Source: Lantana camara (lineage: Eukaryota > Streptophyta > Magnoliopsida > Lamiales > Verbenaceae). Taken from it: DNA of 64,000 nt. Below the pieces are notes generated by a model. It was not told the origin of the DNA. It did not search any database and was given only the letters and a program-made list of their open reading frames with translations. The position numbers were made by a program, and so were the translations under genes. The stretch is from contig CM074858.1 in the NCBI GenBank assembly GCA_037501455.1, positions 15,426,501 through 15,490,500 of the forward strand, written 5' to 3'. This document shows, one piece after another, positions 11,486 through 23,090 of this stretch; positions within the stretch are counted from its first letter, which is position 1; each line of letters begins with the position of its first letter.

Positions 11486-12232
11486 AAATCCTAATCCTAT
11501 GAGACCAAAAATATAATTTGCTCTTATTTATATTATCATACTAGTATTATATAATATATTGTTGTAATAAGTGAAAATATATAATATAGTTTAAAAGTTA
11601 TAATTCTTTAAATATAGTATACAATTTTAGAGAAAATTGGTCCATAAAATGTGTAAAAGTTGAATTGTGGGTTTAGGAAAAGTTCATGGTATATTAGGGA
11701 TCATTTATTAATTTTCCGTATAAATTATTAAGATGTTATCATATTAAAGTTACAAGGAAATTATATTTTTGATCCTATTGGATTAGACATTTTGCAATAT
11801 TAGTCCTATATTTTTTAAATTAGATATATTTAGTCCTATTATTTTTAAAAAGTTGCAATTCTAGTCCAAATACATTTTTTCTATTAAGTACAATTTGGGG
11901 GGTTGCTTCTGGCGATCAATAGGATCGAATGGTGTATGAGTTTTGTTCGTCTTGGAAAGAGCAATACGATGGTGGTGGTCTTGACTCTTGGGTCATCGTG
12001 TCGGAGAAAAAATCGATGGCCAAAGTTAATCTTGTTTTGGTTTGAACGGAATATTCCAAGGATATTCCGTCGAAAATGTTCAAAAGGGGAAAAGTGATAC
12101 GTTTTACCAAAGTTAGGGGGGAAATAACATAAAATTTAAACGTTAAGGGGAAAAGTGCGAAACATGTCAAATGATAGAAAGTTGCCGCAATTTACCCTAT
12201 ATTTAATTTATACGTATCATATTTTTATTGGG
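11486..12232. other. AT-rich intergenic DNA
   Basis: No coding region seen. From about 11750 it has the tone of an old fold-back or MITE remnant (phrases like 'tttagtcctatt' and 'gttgcaattctagtcc'), but I could not define ends. Bases 11486-11490 (AAATC) are the candidate right target-site copy of the Athila element. Confidence 0.5.
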
Positions 12233-12314
12233 CACAAATTTTAAATTTCTACGGACATTATTCATCACGGAGTCACAAATTTTAAATTTTTACGTACATT
12301 ATTCATCACGGAGT
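12233..12314. repeat. 41-bp tandem duplication
   Basis: Two head-to-tail copies, 12233-12273 and 12274-12314, each running from 'cacaaatttt' to 'catcacggagt', with two differences. It is a simple local duplication. Confidence 0.9.
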
Positions 12315-12359
12315 ATAAGACTATACTAATTAATCAAATATTGTGGCCAACTTAGTTAG

Positions 12360-12769
12360 TGATTTCTCTTATGGCTGATTTATCAGTACTAAGAAATCAT
12401 TGGTATGAACCCTAAGAATAATTTTCCTTAAATTAATTAATAAAATATTACAACTAAATTAATAATTAATTTTATAGTCATGATTTATCGGTTCTAAGAA
12501 ATCATTCTTATGACGAATAAGAACATAATTTTCCTATGTGTATCAACATTACTGGTTCTATTCTATCTCAATAGGTTTTGGGACTCATACGCATTAATCT
12601 GGTTTCTACATGCCTGCACAGAGTTAAAAGACACTGATAGCCATAGTAAGGTAAAGCAATCTTCATTAAAGGCCCCAAATTCAATCCGACATCAAATACT
12701 AGGCAAGTGCAACCGTCATCTGTGTTGTCTTTTTGTAGAATAACTTTTTGCGTACTACATTATTATTAG
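12360..12769. repeat. Left copy of an old dispersed duplication (partner near 60350-61860)
   Basis: Two copies of a motif with the core 'aagaaatcatt' (near 12385 and 12495) are followed by a block (12568-12700) that matches 61015-61150: 'ttttgggactcata', 'tttctacatgcctgc', 'aaaggccccaa'. A further match is 12743-12769 with 61829-61855. The partner copy carries an exon-like segment that is missing here. Confidence 0.65.
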
Positions 12770-12770
12770 G

Positions 12771-13548
12771 TTTAATTACACTAACCCCTCAAATTTTAGG
12801 GATAATTATAATTCACTATAATTTCTAGATTAAATTATAGACATCATCCTTTAAGAAATAAATAATTACACTTAATCCCATTTTCGCTTGAAAATTATTG
12901 ACATCAACAAAAATTTAATTGAAAACTCAAAAATACCCTCCATTAATTTTGGTCAATTTTTTTATTCCAATATACCCTTGACAATTAACTATAATTAACT
13001 ACACTAATATGGGGGTTAAGTGTAATATTTTTAATAAAGTTTTCCAACGGTTATTTTTGGACAAAATACAGCCGTTATAACGACGATATTCCTCTTTCAA
13101 CTATAATTGACTATGTACTTCGTTCATATTTTATTTGACTTTATATATTTAGTTTCATTTATAAAATTCATTCATATTTTCTTTAGATTAAACAAGTCTT
13201 ATTTTTAATTAATGTATTGTCCTAATTTTCTTAAGTAATTGGGTTAATTACACCTAACCTCCAAATCAGATGAGAAAATTCCAGTTCACCAAAATTTTTA
13301 GATTAAATTACAGACAGCACCCTTAAAAAAATAAGTAATTACACTTAACCCCCATTTTCGTTTGAAAATTGTTGACGTGAGTAAAAATTTAATTGAAAAC
13401 CCAAAAATACCCTCCATTGACTTTGGTCAGTTTTTTTATTCCAATAATACCCATGTAGGTTAACTGTAATTAATTATACTAATATGAGGATTAAGTGTAA
13501 TATTTTTAATAAAAATTTTTAATTTTCAGTTTTGGACAAAATATAACT
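12771..13548. repeat. Two direct ~300-bp repeats, the second split by Tat1
   Basis: Copy 1 (12771-13068) and copy 2 (13243-13546) share a series of phrases in order: 'gttaattacac', 'agattaaatta', 'aaataccctccatt', 'attaagtgtaatattttt', 'ttggacaaaata'. Copy 2 continues after Tat1 at 40540 ('ttataatgactatatttctc'), matching copy 1 at about 13075-13110. Copy 1 thus acts as an empty-site relative for the Tat1 insertion. Confidence 0.7.
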
Positions 13549-14528
13549 TGATGGTGTAAGTATTGGAAATGTACTAAATCACCAACACTTTAAGATTTGT
13601 TTGAGGAAGGGAAGACCATCACAGGCGTTAGAGCCTCAGGAACTGGGTTTCCAAGAGAACATGGGTTCTTCCAACTAGAATAACACCAGGGATCGTGCAG
13701 CTAAAGTGCAGAGTGCGAAAAAGGTGAAGTTTGCAGAGCTTGGGAAGAGGAAGAATGGAGGAATGAATACCCAGTTCTAGAGTGTGTGTAGGCAATTCTC
13801 TGTATAAAGGTGACTTGGAGAAAAGGTGTGTAAAATTTCCCTATTTATACGTTGAGGGTAGGGGTAGTCTGGTAATAGTGACCAAGTGGTCCCAAATCCA
13901 GTGTTGCCCTAGACACGTGGCAACGTGTGATGGCGTGAAAGTAACTGCTGAAAGTTTGTGGCGTGTTAGGTGTGGTGCGCGCACTACCACTGTGTCAGAA
14001 GTAGTTATAGTTCCGTATACGAGAATGTAGTCACCTAAAATGGCTCCCCATGTAGCCGGGTGTGCCCTCGAGGGGAACCCTTCACCAAGGTAGGAGTTAG
14101 CTTCTGAGAAATGAGTACCCTCGATGGTGAGGAAGGTACTGGTACCAAGTGATGATCCGAGCGCTGGGAGCGCTCGAGAGGGGTTCCTCTGGCGACTCGG
14201 TCCGAGCGTCATGAGACTCGAACGGTGAGTGAATACGACCGTGGGTTCCCTCGGGGAGGGTTCCCATGGTGTGGAAGAGATGGGCTCTGGTGGAGAGCAT
14301 TCCGTGGGTCCGCAGTGCGAGCGTCAGATGGGATTGATGAACAGATCCCACGCTCGTGACTTGGGCCGAGGCGCGCAAGTCCTAAGCAGAGAGAGTGAAT
14401 GGGTTGGGCCTATTCCGCGAGCACAATATATCGAGTGTCCAAGCTCAGGAGTCTTCTGGTGGCTTTGACGAGCTGCTCAGATGGTGACACGTGTTCGGTG
14501 TTGATCCAAGCGTGATTTGGGCCTATCA
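13549..14528 (-). repeat. 3' LTR of Tat1 (980 bp)
   Basis: Starts TGATGGTGTAAG and ends GGCCTATCA on the plus strand, matching 39556-40534 along its whole length. The open frames on both strands inside it are not genes: they recur in the other LTR and lack family features. Confidence 0.92.
13841..13849 (-). promoter_or_regulatory. TATA element in Tat1 3' LTR
   Basis: Minus strand TATAAATAG, about 680 bases from the LTR start, kept in the 5' LTR at 39848-39856. Confidence 0.6.
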
Positions 14529-14542
14529 TTTTGCCCCTCAAA
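14529..14542 (-). other. Polypurine tract of Tat1
   Basis: Minus strand TTTGAGGGGCAAAA immediately before the LTR start TGATAG. It resembles the tract of the second Tat element (41404-41418). Confidence 0.75.
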
Positions 14543-14866
14543 TTCTGTAGTAACGCTTGACGTATACTGTAGAATTTCTATCTTTGGACTTTTGAATTTG
14601 AATATCCGAGGGCCTGGCCGCCGGTGGAGAGTAGTGCTCGCGAGATCCTCATTGGGACAGTTTTAAAACTGCATTTAATACGGCCTGGCCTCTCTGACTT
14701 CCTGGGTGACTCCGCATTAAATACCAAGCGGGAGCATGGTTGCAAATACCAAGGAATAGGCGCGTGAGTGTTGGTAAGGTGTAAAGGTTGCCAAAAGCGG
14801 GGAGTTTTCAAGGCGGGAATGATTATGATTTGAATTCTCAACCCTAATTATTTGCATATCCCTCCC

Positions 14867-14875
14867 TATAAATAG
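14867..14875 (+). promoter_or_regulatory. TATA box of the antisense gene in Tat1
   Basis: TATAAATAG on the plus strand, 283 bases before the likely start codon at 15150. The bases between look like a leader with an intron: CAG/GTAAAT at 15001-15007 as donor and TTTTTCTGCAAG ending at 15130 as acceptor. The strand is opposite to Tat1's own genes. Confidence 0.55.
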
Positions 14876-15149
14876 GGATCTGTACGCCCAACTGAACCTT
14901 AACGCATTCAAAAATATCTTAAGCAAAACAATAAAAACATTTCTCTGCAAGCCCTAGCGATTTCCGACGGATTTTCAGGCGAACCTTCTTCTCCATCCCA
15001 GGTAAATACACTGTGATTTCGTACTAACCTTAGATTTAGGTCGTGTTGACCGTCGCCCTTGGTTGAGGAGGCTTTCTAAGCGACTGTCACCGCGCAAAGA
15101 TTCTATTTTTCTACTAAGTTTTTCTGCAAGAACTCCAAGAAGACCAATA

Positions 15150-17908
15150 ATGGCGGATGAAATTGTAAACCAGACAGCGAGAGAGATTGAAGAGATGTCT
15201 TGCGCAAGTTCTTCTCCTCAAAATGAAATTTCGTACGCCATTCCGATAGTGGAAATCCCTGAGGAGGTTGAGGATGAGGATTTGAACGCTACCGTTCAAG
15301 GGATGAACGAACGTGACCCTGCAGGAGTGGATCAGATTTTTTATGAGATGAATTTGTCCCTACTGATGCAAAATCAAGGGGAAAGGGTTTTTCCACTGCT
15401 GAATAGTGACGTTAGACCGCAGGATCATCAGGTTACGGTAGCTATCGCTGGTCCTCAAGAAGGAGTAGGGAATTCCGAGCGTCAGGCGGATGGGGAGCCT
15501 CCCCGCAAACGCCGTCGAAAGGGGAAGGAACCAGTGACCCAAGTAAGAAAGTCCAACCCCCACCAAACAGATAGGGATCCGGATGATGTTGAGAGTACAC
15601 TGACGCTCGCGGAGTTAGCCACTTTAAAAATGCAGGTTTACTGGGATAATGTTTATATCCCCCGCCTCCCTACTGAGCGTGAGCAAGCCAACCATCCACC
15701 TCCTGGAATGATGATTGTCTACAGAGACGTTGTTTTTGCTGGGGGCTTGAGGTTTCCGATTCCGGCCTCGATCGCTACTCTGTTGAATTCTTTGAATCTA
15801 TGCCCTTCGCAAATCTTGCCCAATGGAATAGGTTTGATGAATACTTTCGTGATCCTGATGAGAGCTACAGGCCATACACCCTTAATTGATAACTTCAACA
15901 GTTTGATTCAGGTGGCACGTTCTCCATGCTCATCGCCGAGGGACGGTTTTTACTACGCCCAGGCCAAGTCAGGGCTCAGGATGATCGACTCGCCCTCAAC
16001 TTCATATGGGGAAAACTGGAAGGGAAAATTCTTTTATGTGGGGGCACCTGGGGGCGTATTTGGAGTTCCTAGAGAGTGGGTGATACATGGAGAGGATCCC
16101 ATTGTAAAGCATAGATCTGGGGACGTAACCTTTGAGCAATGGGCAAAGCGTCTGGCCCTCGTTATGAAGAACGAAAAGTGGTTGATTAAAGCCAAAGATC
16201 TGATGCTTAATGAGGAGATATTGTTCCGCTATAGGCTTGTGAGCCCACCCAATATGATCGCCAACCCTCCAGCTCAAACGATGAACCGCGACGGTTAGAT
16301 TCTAGGAACTAACTCCACTAACACTTAGAGTAGGAATGCTAACTCTTTACACTTTGTTACACCGTAAAAGTTGATCTGACGCTCGCCTTCCTCTCTATAT
16401 GCAGATATAGATATAGTGATGGCAGGAACAAGCGCTGAGAGCATCGCTGCCCTGATGCGCGCTCGCAGGGCGAACAACAACCAGCCTCAACAACAACCGC
16501 AGCGACAACAGCCCCAGACTACCCCACGAGGGGCCCGTGGGACCAGACAAGGGTCTGGGAGAGGTGAAGGCGGTCGAGGGGCTGGCCGCGGAGATGGAAT
16601 CGATGGCCATGGGGCAGGCCATATTGAAGATTTGACGATCGAGGACATTCATGGTGCCACTCCTCCGGGTACCCTTGCCCTCTCATCTGCTGAAGGGCGA
16701 GCACAATCAGACCCTCGCAGCAACCGCTCGGGGGTGATTCTCTTGGACCTGGGGGAGGATCGTTCTGGGCCCTCAAAGAAAAGGAAGAGGCTCGCAGACT
16801 CCATCCCTATTTCTGGTAAGGGAAAACAGGTAGTTGTGGGGGACTTTAGGTGAAGATGGCGACACCTCATCCTCCGAGGATGAGAGTTTTTGGCAATTTG
16901 AGCGCGAGGGGGACAGGCACTATAGACGCTCAGGGGAGGACGACCCAGTGCTCCTAGACGAAACCCCTGCTGCCCGCAATGTTATCACGGGATTGGTCCA
17001 CCGTATGTAATTTTCAGGGGACCACAAAAAACTCAATAGTGAGTCTGCGGCTGAGGTGGCAGCAGATGCTTGCTTCGCTCTTATGACGGTAAATATTCGA
17101 GCATTCCTTTTGATTTCCAGAATTTCCCCAGCAATCTTATAAAGTTTTATTACATGTGCGGGGAGTAATTCCAAGGCTGAAAAACTTGCAGAGGTGCTCG
17201 GAGACCTACTCTGAGCGTAAGGCCAAATACAAGAAGCTCCTGCGCATTACTGACCCAGGCCAGCTACAAAAAGACTACGACACAGTCTGCGCTTAGTTCA
17301 CATCACTTGGGCTGGAGCACGACAAGGTAAAGAAGGCGCTCGAGGATCAGGAGGCTGCCTGACAAAGATTAGACGACCGACACAAGAAGCTGAAGGCCGA
17401 GCACAACAAGCTGAGGGACGACAAAAAAGACCTCACCAAGCAACTAACCGAGCATGACCAGCAACTGGAATCCGTGAGGAAAGAGCTTGCTGACTTGCAA
17501 GGGCCAGTTACAAGTCTTGAGTTAAGGGTCGCTTGGGATGCTGTCCTCAAATTCGTGAGCTGCAAGGCTTTTGGCTTCGGCGCCAACCTCCATTGTTTCG
17601 ACAATACCAAACACTTCTTCTGGAAATCCGTGGGCCAGTTGATCAAGCTGGGGATGGTGCCCGCCAGCGCTCGCACAGATGATAGCCTTCGCATGGACCT
17701 GGACGAGAATTTGGAACCGATGGTTGCCGCAGGGGATCCATCCAAAAACTTGATGGAGCCTGAGTATAACGAATTGGTCATTATGCTCCAAAATGAGCTC
17801 ATGGCGGCCAATCCCCTAGATCCAGAGCCCTCGGTGGTAGACGAGGGTGCCTAAGAAGACGCTCAGGATGAAGTTGGTCAAGGTGATGCTCAGTCTGCGA
17901 ATCTTTGA
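15150..17908 (+). pseudogene. Antisense ORF of Tat1, 'putative gypsy type transposon' domain protein, multi-exon
   Basis: Exon 1 (15150-16293) codes for an acidic start, a basic PPRKRRRKGK stretch and the domain seen in Tat/Retand antisense ORFs (FAGGLRFPIPASIATLLNSL, then SQILPNGIGLMNTFV). A GT/AG intron at 16294-16404 joins in frame to a Gln- and Gly/Arg-rich exon with GKGKQVVV. A frameshift lies near 16853, then an acidic Ser-rich part. A likely intron starts after 17092 (ACG/GTAAAT). The last exon is a long coiled coil (KKLKAEHNKLRDDKKDL) with a conserved tail (KHFFWKSVGQL) ending at 17906-17908. TAG near 17296, TGA at 17357 and TAA near 17008 break it. Its function is unknown; antisense ORFs of this kind are known for the lineage. 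Confidence 0.7.
16294..16404 (+). other. Predicted intron of the antisense ORF
   Basis: 111 bases, from GTTAGATTCT to CTCTCTATATGCAG. Removing it keeps the frame across a stop that otherwise lies three bases past the donor, and brings a Met-Ala-Gly-rich exon into phase. The pyrimidine-rich stretch before the acceptor supports it. Confidence 0.6.
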
Positions 17909-18822
17909 GTCCTGGCTCCTGTTCCTATGTCAACTACACCTCCTGAGCCCGACCATCAGCCTTCATGAAATCTCTACTTGCCTCGCGGACGTCTTAAGAC
18001 TTTGTAACAGATTCCCTTCGCTCTGACTTCCTCTCCTTTTTCTTAGTACTTGTAATTTTAACTCTTGAGGTAGTGTAACTTTCTTCTCTCCTAATGGAAT
18101 TTGACTTTAATCCTTTCCGTATTGCAATGTGTTGAATGCCTTTTGTTGCCTTCTTTTGATGCTTAAAGTTTTTGTGATATGTGAATGTATGAGTGCGAGG
18201 GTACGCTATATGAGGGGTACCCCGGCCATATTCAGCATAGGCTCAAACTTGAACTTAGAAATCCACCAGGGGGTTTGCTAAGTGTTTGCCCTTGATAAAA
18301 ATTTATCTAAGTGTTGGATAATAACAAGCGTAATCGTAGTATGAAATTTGTACTTAGAAATCAACGAGAGGATTTGCTAAGTGTTTATCATCTACAAGCG
18401 TACGTATATGTAATGAGATGAGGATCTCTAAGGGGTTTACGAGCGCGAACTAGAGTGATCAACATCTAGTTGGTGTAATCAAGCATATAGCAACCTCGAT
18501 TCTGACCCGTTCGTTTTATGGATTTATGCATTTTTGAGCGTCAAGCTATTTAATGTGGAGTGCCCTCGACACACTGATAGCGTTGAACTGAAGAGGGGTT
18601 CGCTCGTTTTAAGAGAGATCCTTCACGAGAGTGGACATCAAGCCGCTCGACGTGGAGTATCCTCAACACGGAGGGGGCGTTGATGTAATTGATGACGCAA
18701 ATTATCATAAATTGAATCAAGTAAATGATAAATAATGTATGGAAAATACTTACTGATGTACTTGTATTTCTGTCAAAATAAGATACAGTGTGCCCCGAGC
18801 GGGGGACTTACAATGTTTGCAA
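17909..18822. other. Convergent spacer between the antisense ORF and integrase
   Basis: Non-coding. The plus-strand gene and the minus-strand pol genes end towards each other here. Two stem-loop-like copies ('acttag ... gctaagtgttt') lie at 18256-18291 and 18352-18387, each with a CTTAG/CTAAG stem. A second pair of direct repeats ('gtggagt.ccctcgaca'-like) lies near 18556 and 18651. These may belong to 3' ends of the two transcripts. Confidence 0.5.
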
Positions 18823-20077
18823 TTATACATGGAACCTCCTGAGGTTGCATGCATTCCACGGGCGGGGGAGACGCTTGCCTTGCAAAGTCTCCAGCAGGTA
18901 GGTATTGTTCGCTTGTACCTGAGTGACTTTGAAGGGGCCTTCCCAATTGGGGTCTAATTTACCCACGCGCTTGGACACTTCAACTTTTTTGAGGACCAGG
19001 TCCCCTAGCTGGAAGGTCCTCTTCTTAACACGTTTGTTGTACTGATGGGCCACCGTCGCCTTGTACTTATGGATCCGGGCCCAAGCAGTGTCTCTCTTTT
19101 CGTCTAGCAGGTCTAATTCGAGCGCCCAGTTACTCTTATTGGCTGCAGGCTCGAAGTAAGAGACGCGTACGGACTCTTGAGCGATTTCTGCAGGTATCCT
19201 GGCCTCGGAACCATAAATGAGGGAGTAGGGGGTCTCACCGGTTGTCGCTCGTAGGGTATTGCGATACGCCCACAGGGCTCCTTGGAGCTCTTCAGCCCAT
19301 TCACATTTTTTACTCTCGAGCATTGTCTTTAGATGCTGGAGTATGGTTCTGTTAATTACTTCAGCTTGACCGTTGGCCTGCGGATGGCCCACGGAAGTGA
19401 AGCGTTGTTCAATACCAAGCTCTGAGCACCACTCTCGGGGTGTCAACAGTGATGAATTGAGAGCCATTATCTGAAATTAGCACCCTCGGGATGCCATATC
19501 TGCAGATGATGTTTTTTCAAATGAAGTCTCTTACCGTTCTGAATGTTATTTTTGCGACCACCTCGGCTTCTGCCCACTTGGTAAAGTAATCTACCGCGAG
19601 GATCACGAACTTCTTCTGTCCGATCGCCATAGGTAGGGGTCCTACTATGTCAATGCCCCACTGGTTAAAGGGCCAGGAAACGTCAATGGGGATCATTTGG
19701 GCTGCTGGCAATTGAGGAATATTGGAGTGGAATTGACACTTAGGGCATTTCTTGGAATGATTGATGGTGTCCTGCAGTACCGAGGGCCAATAGAATCCGC
19801 TCCTCAATACCTTTTTAGCCTGAATCCGACCGCCAGAATGATTCCTGCAGCTTCCAGTATGCACCTATTCGAGCACCTCCCTGGCTTGCAAGGGTCTCAA
19901 GCATCTCAATGACGGGCCTTTAAAAGATCGTTTGAAGAGCTTGCCCTTGTTGTCAAGTGAGAAACAAGGGGCCTTACTCCTGATTTTTCTTGCTTCCACC
20001 TTATCAGTGGGACAAACTCCGTCCCTCAAGAACCCGATGATGTCATCAAGCCAGCAAGGCTCAGAGGGATCGATCAT
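18823..20077 (-). pseudogene. Tat1 pol: integrase
   Basis: Three open blocks in sequence. 20077-19865 is the linker ahead of integrase and ends at a TAG. 19864-19517 has the zinc-binding start (HTGSCRNHSGGR ... CPKC) and the first catalytic Asp (WGIDIVGPL). The second catalytic Asp (ISDNGSQF) is read near 19475, just before a frameshift. 19467-18823 has the catalytic Glu (NGQAEVINRT) and the C-terminal part (GDLVLKK, NWEGPFKV). All three acidic residues can be found but no frame spans them. Confidence 0.87.
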
Positions 20078-20461
20078 ACTTCCTCCCCCGAGGGTTTCTC
20101 TTCACTTACCAAGGGTTCCTCTATCCTGAGGAATGTGACTGAGCGCTCGCAGGAGCCCTCCAGAGCAGATGCAAATTTAGAGAGGGCATCATCACGCTCG
20201 TTTTCCACTCGTGAAACCTACAATAGATGGAATTCCTTGAATTTGGCAATGATTTCTTTCACTTTTGCCAGGTATTGCACCATGGTGGTTTCTCGAGCCT
20301 CATAGGTGCCATCAATCTGACTTGCAATCAACTGAAGGTCAACGTACGCGGTGTCCCGAGAGGCCCCATTTTGAAGGGCGATCATGAGCCCTTGGATGAG
20401 AGCTTCATACTCATCTTTATTGTTGGTGACTTAAAATGCTAATTTGATTGCGTAATCAATA

Positions 20462-20801
20462 TTAATTCCTCGAGGGTCCCTGAGGGTCACCCCGGTTCCC
20501 CCCCCCGGCGGCCCCCCCCGGAGGTCGAGGAACCATCCGTGTACAGGAGCCAAAGACCTTCGTCCACCGAGGACGAGGGCTCCAATCTAAATCGCTCAAC
20601 CAAGAGATCCGCCACTGCTTGAGCCTGGATGGCTGTTCTAGGCTCAAAGCTAATGTCAAACTGGCTGAGTTCTATTGACCACTTTATTAACCTTCCTGAG
20701 ACGTCCGGTTTCGAGAGAACCTGCTTGAGCGGGTTGGTCTGTAAGCACCGTGATAGAATGAGCCTGGAAATATGGTCGCGGCCTTCTAGAGGCGTTAACA
20801 A
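20462..20801 (-). pseudogene. Tat1 pol: connection and RNase H start
   Basis: Reads LSKPDVSGRLIKWSIELSQF and the RNase H opening LLYTDGSST, with the first catalytic Asp. A C/G-rich patch near 20500-20520 carries a frameshift. The region between 20102 and 20462 still resembles the rest of RNase H in scattered frames but is not cleanly open. Confidence 0.75.
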
Positions 20802-21470
20802 GGGCGAAAGCGAATTTCTCTATCTCCATATATCTCCTTTCTGCCCCTTGCAAAGTTTTGCTCAAGTAGTACACGGGCAGGTGCTTACGCTCGCGGACCG
20901 CGACGAGGACTGCGCTCGTGGCCTCCGAGGAAACAGAGAGGTAGATGAACAGGCTCTCTCCTGGGATCAGCTTTGTCAATAATGGAACGTACGAGAGATA
21001 CTGTTTCATATCCTGCAATGCTTTCTCGTATTCCTCGGTCCAGGTAAAGTTTCGAGCGTTACGCAGGATCTTGAAGAAGGACAAGTTTCTGTCAGCTGAG
21101 CGGAAAATAAACATGTTCAAAGAGATGATTTTGCCCACCAGCTCTTGGACCTCTCTAACATTTCGAGGGGAAGGAATATCCATGATTGCCTTGATTTTCT
21201 CCGGATTAGCCTCAATGTCTCTCTGACTGACCGCATAGCCCAAGAGTTTTCCCCCTCGAACGCCAAATATACACTTCGAGGGGTTCAGTTTCATACCATA
21301 GTGGCATAAAATATTAAAGGCCCGCCTGAGGTCATCCAGCTGTGAATGCTGGCGCTCGCTTTTGACGATCATATCGTCCATGTAAACCTCCATAGATTTT
21401 TCGATTTCACGCTCGAATATCATGTTCACAAGGCTTTGATAAGTGGCTCCAGTATTTTTGAGCCCAAACG
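20656..21470 (-). pseudogene. Tat1 pol: RT palm and thumb (part after the insertion)
   Basis: Begins at GLKNTGATYQSLVN, followed by the intact catalytic box VYMDDMIVKS and the thumb with LGYAVSQRDIEANPEKI and YYLSKTLQGAERRYMEIEK. The upstream half of the domain lies at 24112-24640, beyond the solo LTR. The break falls between MRF and GLKN of the conserved 'MPFGLKNA' block. Confidence 0.9.
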
Positions 21471-22426
21471 TGTAACGCCCCGATTTTCAGACAGTCAGGT
21501 ACGCTCGACACGTGTGGGTTTCGAGCGTTAGGATTTTATTTTATTAATTTCGTTTAATTGATTTAAACGTGTTATATTAATTCTTATCAATTGTTTTCAA
21601 CATGATTACGTGAAATTATATGATATTCATTTCAAATTGAGAATTCTTGTAAGAATGGACTTCAATTGTTACGTGAATTAATTGCCCAATTTGTATTAAT
21701 TGCATGATTGTCCTTAATTGTTCATTTACATAAATTAGAGGACCAAATTACATGAAAACCTTTGAGGACTTAAATGATCGTTTCCAAACCTTAGACACTT
21801 AATTGCATTACTTATAGAACTCAAAGGACTTGATCATAAATATTGCATATTTCCCTAAATGTAACGATATATGCATCCCTTCCTTGCCTTCCATCTCATT
21901 TCTTCAAGAATCATCATCTCTTCTTTCTCCCTTCTACCGAGCCAAAGACATCAAAAAGGGAAAGGAGATTTTATCATTTTCAAGCCATGATCATGGAGAA
22001 ATTAGGAGTTGAAGCATCATCTCATCTTCATCTTCTTCTTCCATCTTTTATTTCATTTCAAGGTATAGAAGTATATATATGATTTCTTGGAATTCATGTA
22101 TGAAGCTAGGGTTAGTGGTGGAGCTAGCTAACTTGATTATTTGCTATTAGAAGCATAATACTTGATTATAGTTTGAAATCATGCATGAATTCTTGAAGAA
22201 TTTGATGATAAAGGATGGATTTATATATGAACTTGAAATTGATGAATTGAGATGATTTAGCATGGAACAAGTGTTTATATTGTGTTTTATTGCACTTTAA
22301 GCATATATACTTATTCACTTCCATGAATTATTATGTTTGGAATTGAATTATGTGAGTTTGATGAGGTTTGGGAGTGGTTCGTGCATCCTCTGTTCTTCTC
22401 CCCTGTTTCTGAACCTTCTGTGTAAC

Positions 22427-22586
22427 GGGAACGGCCGTTCCTGCCCCTTTTGAAAAAGGGGAACAGCCGTTCCCATTGTTTGAATTATGTGTCAGGCGGC
22501 GAGGACGGGAATGCCCGTTCCCACTTTGTCTTACAGACGGGAACGGCCCTTCCCATTTTGTACTAAAGCCCGGAACGGCCGTTCCC
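22427..22586. repeat. Five spaced copies of a 16-bp GC palindrome
   Basis: GGGAACGGCCGTTCCC or a variant at 22427, 22459, 22507, 22539 and 22571, spaced 32, 48, 32 and 32 bases apart, in otherwise AT-rich LTR DNA. Three copies have one-sided changes that spoil the perfect palindrome. Confidence 0.9.
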
Positions 22587-23090
22587 AAGCCACTGGAAGT
22601 GCAGAAAGTTTATGCACAAAATTAAAATTTTAACCCCTCGTTCCAATGACTTATTTGATCCCGAATTGCTATTATATGATTGATTATATGTCGAAACAAC
22701 ATGTTTTCATGCTACATTGTGTATTGCTCGATGTCTCGTGTATGATCATGCCGTGCGTCATTATATGAATAATATGCTTGAATTGTGGTCTCATGCATGT
22801 ACATTATCCCGTTTCTTGTCCAGTTATTCTCCAGGGCGGAGAGTGTGGATCATGAGCACGTTCACGCATTCACGAGTCGTGTGTCGCCTGTCAGGTGAGG
22901 TTTAATTTCTAGTTATATAGAACCGTATAACCTTTACGTGGCTGTTTTAACCAAAAGGTATTTATAGTTATATTTTCATGAAATCATATATCGTTCCAAG
23001 TTATATTATTGTTCATTAATCAAGCAAGTAAAGCATGTTAGTGTTCACGCATCAAAGCATGCCATGTTCATGAATGCAAGCAAGTGTGTT

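Noticed and set aside
13782..14468. Several 70-120-codon frames within the Tat1 LTR
   Set aside because: They recur in the other LTR and overlap on both strands; no family feature.
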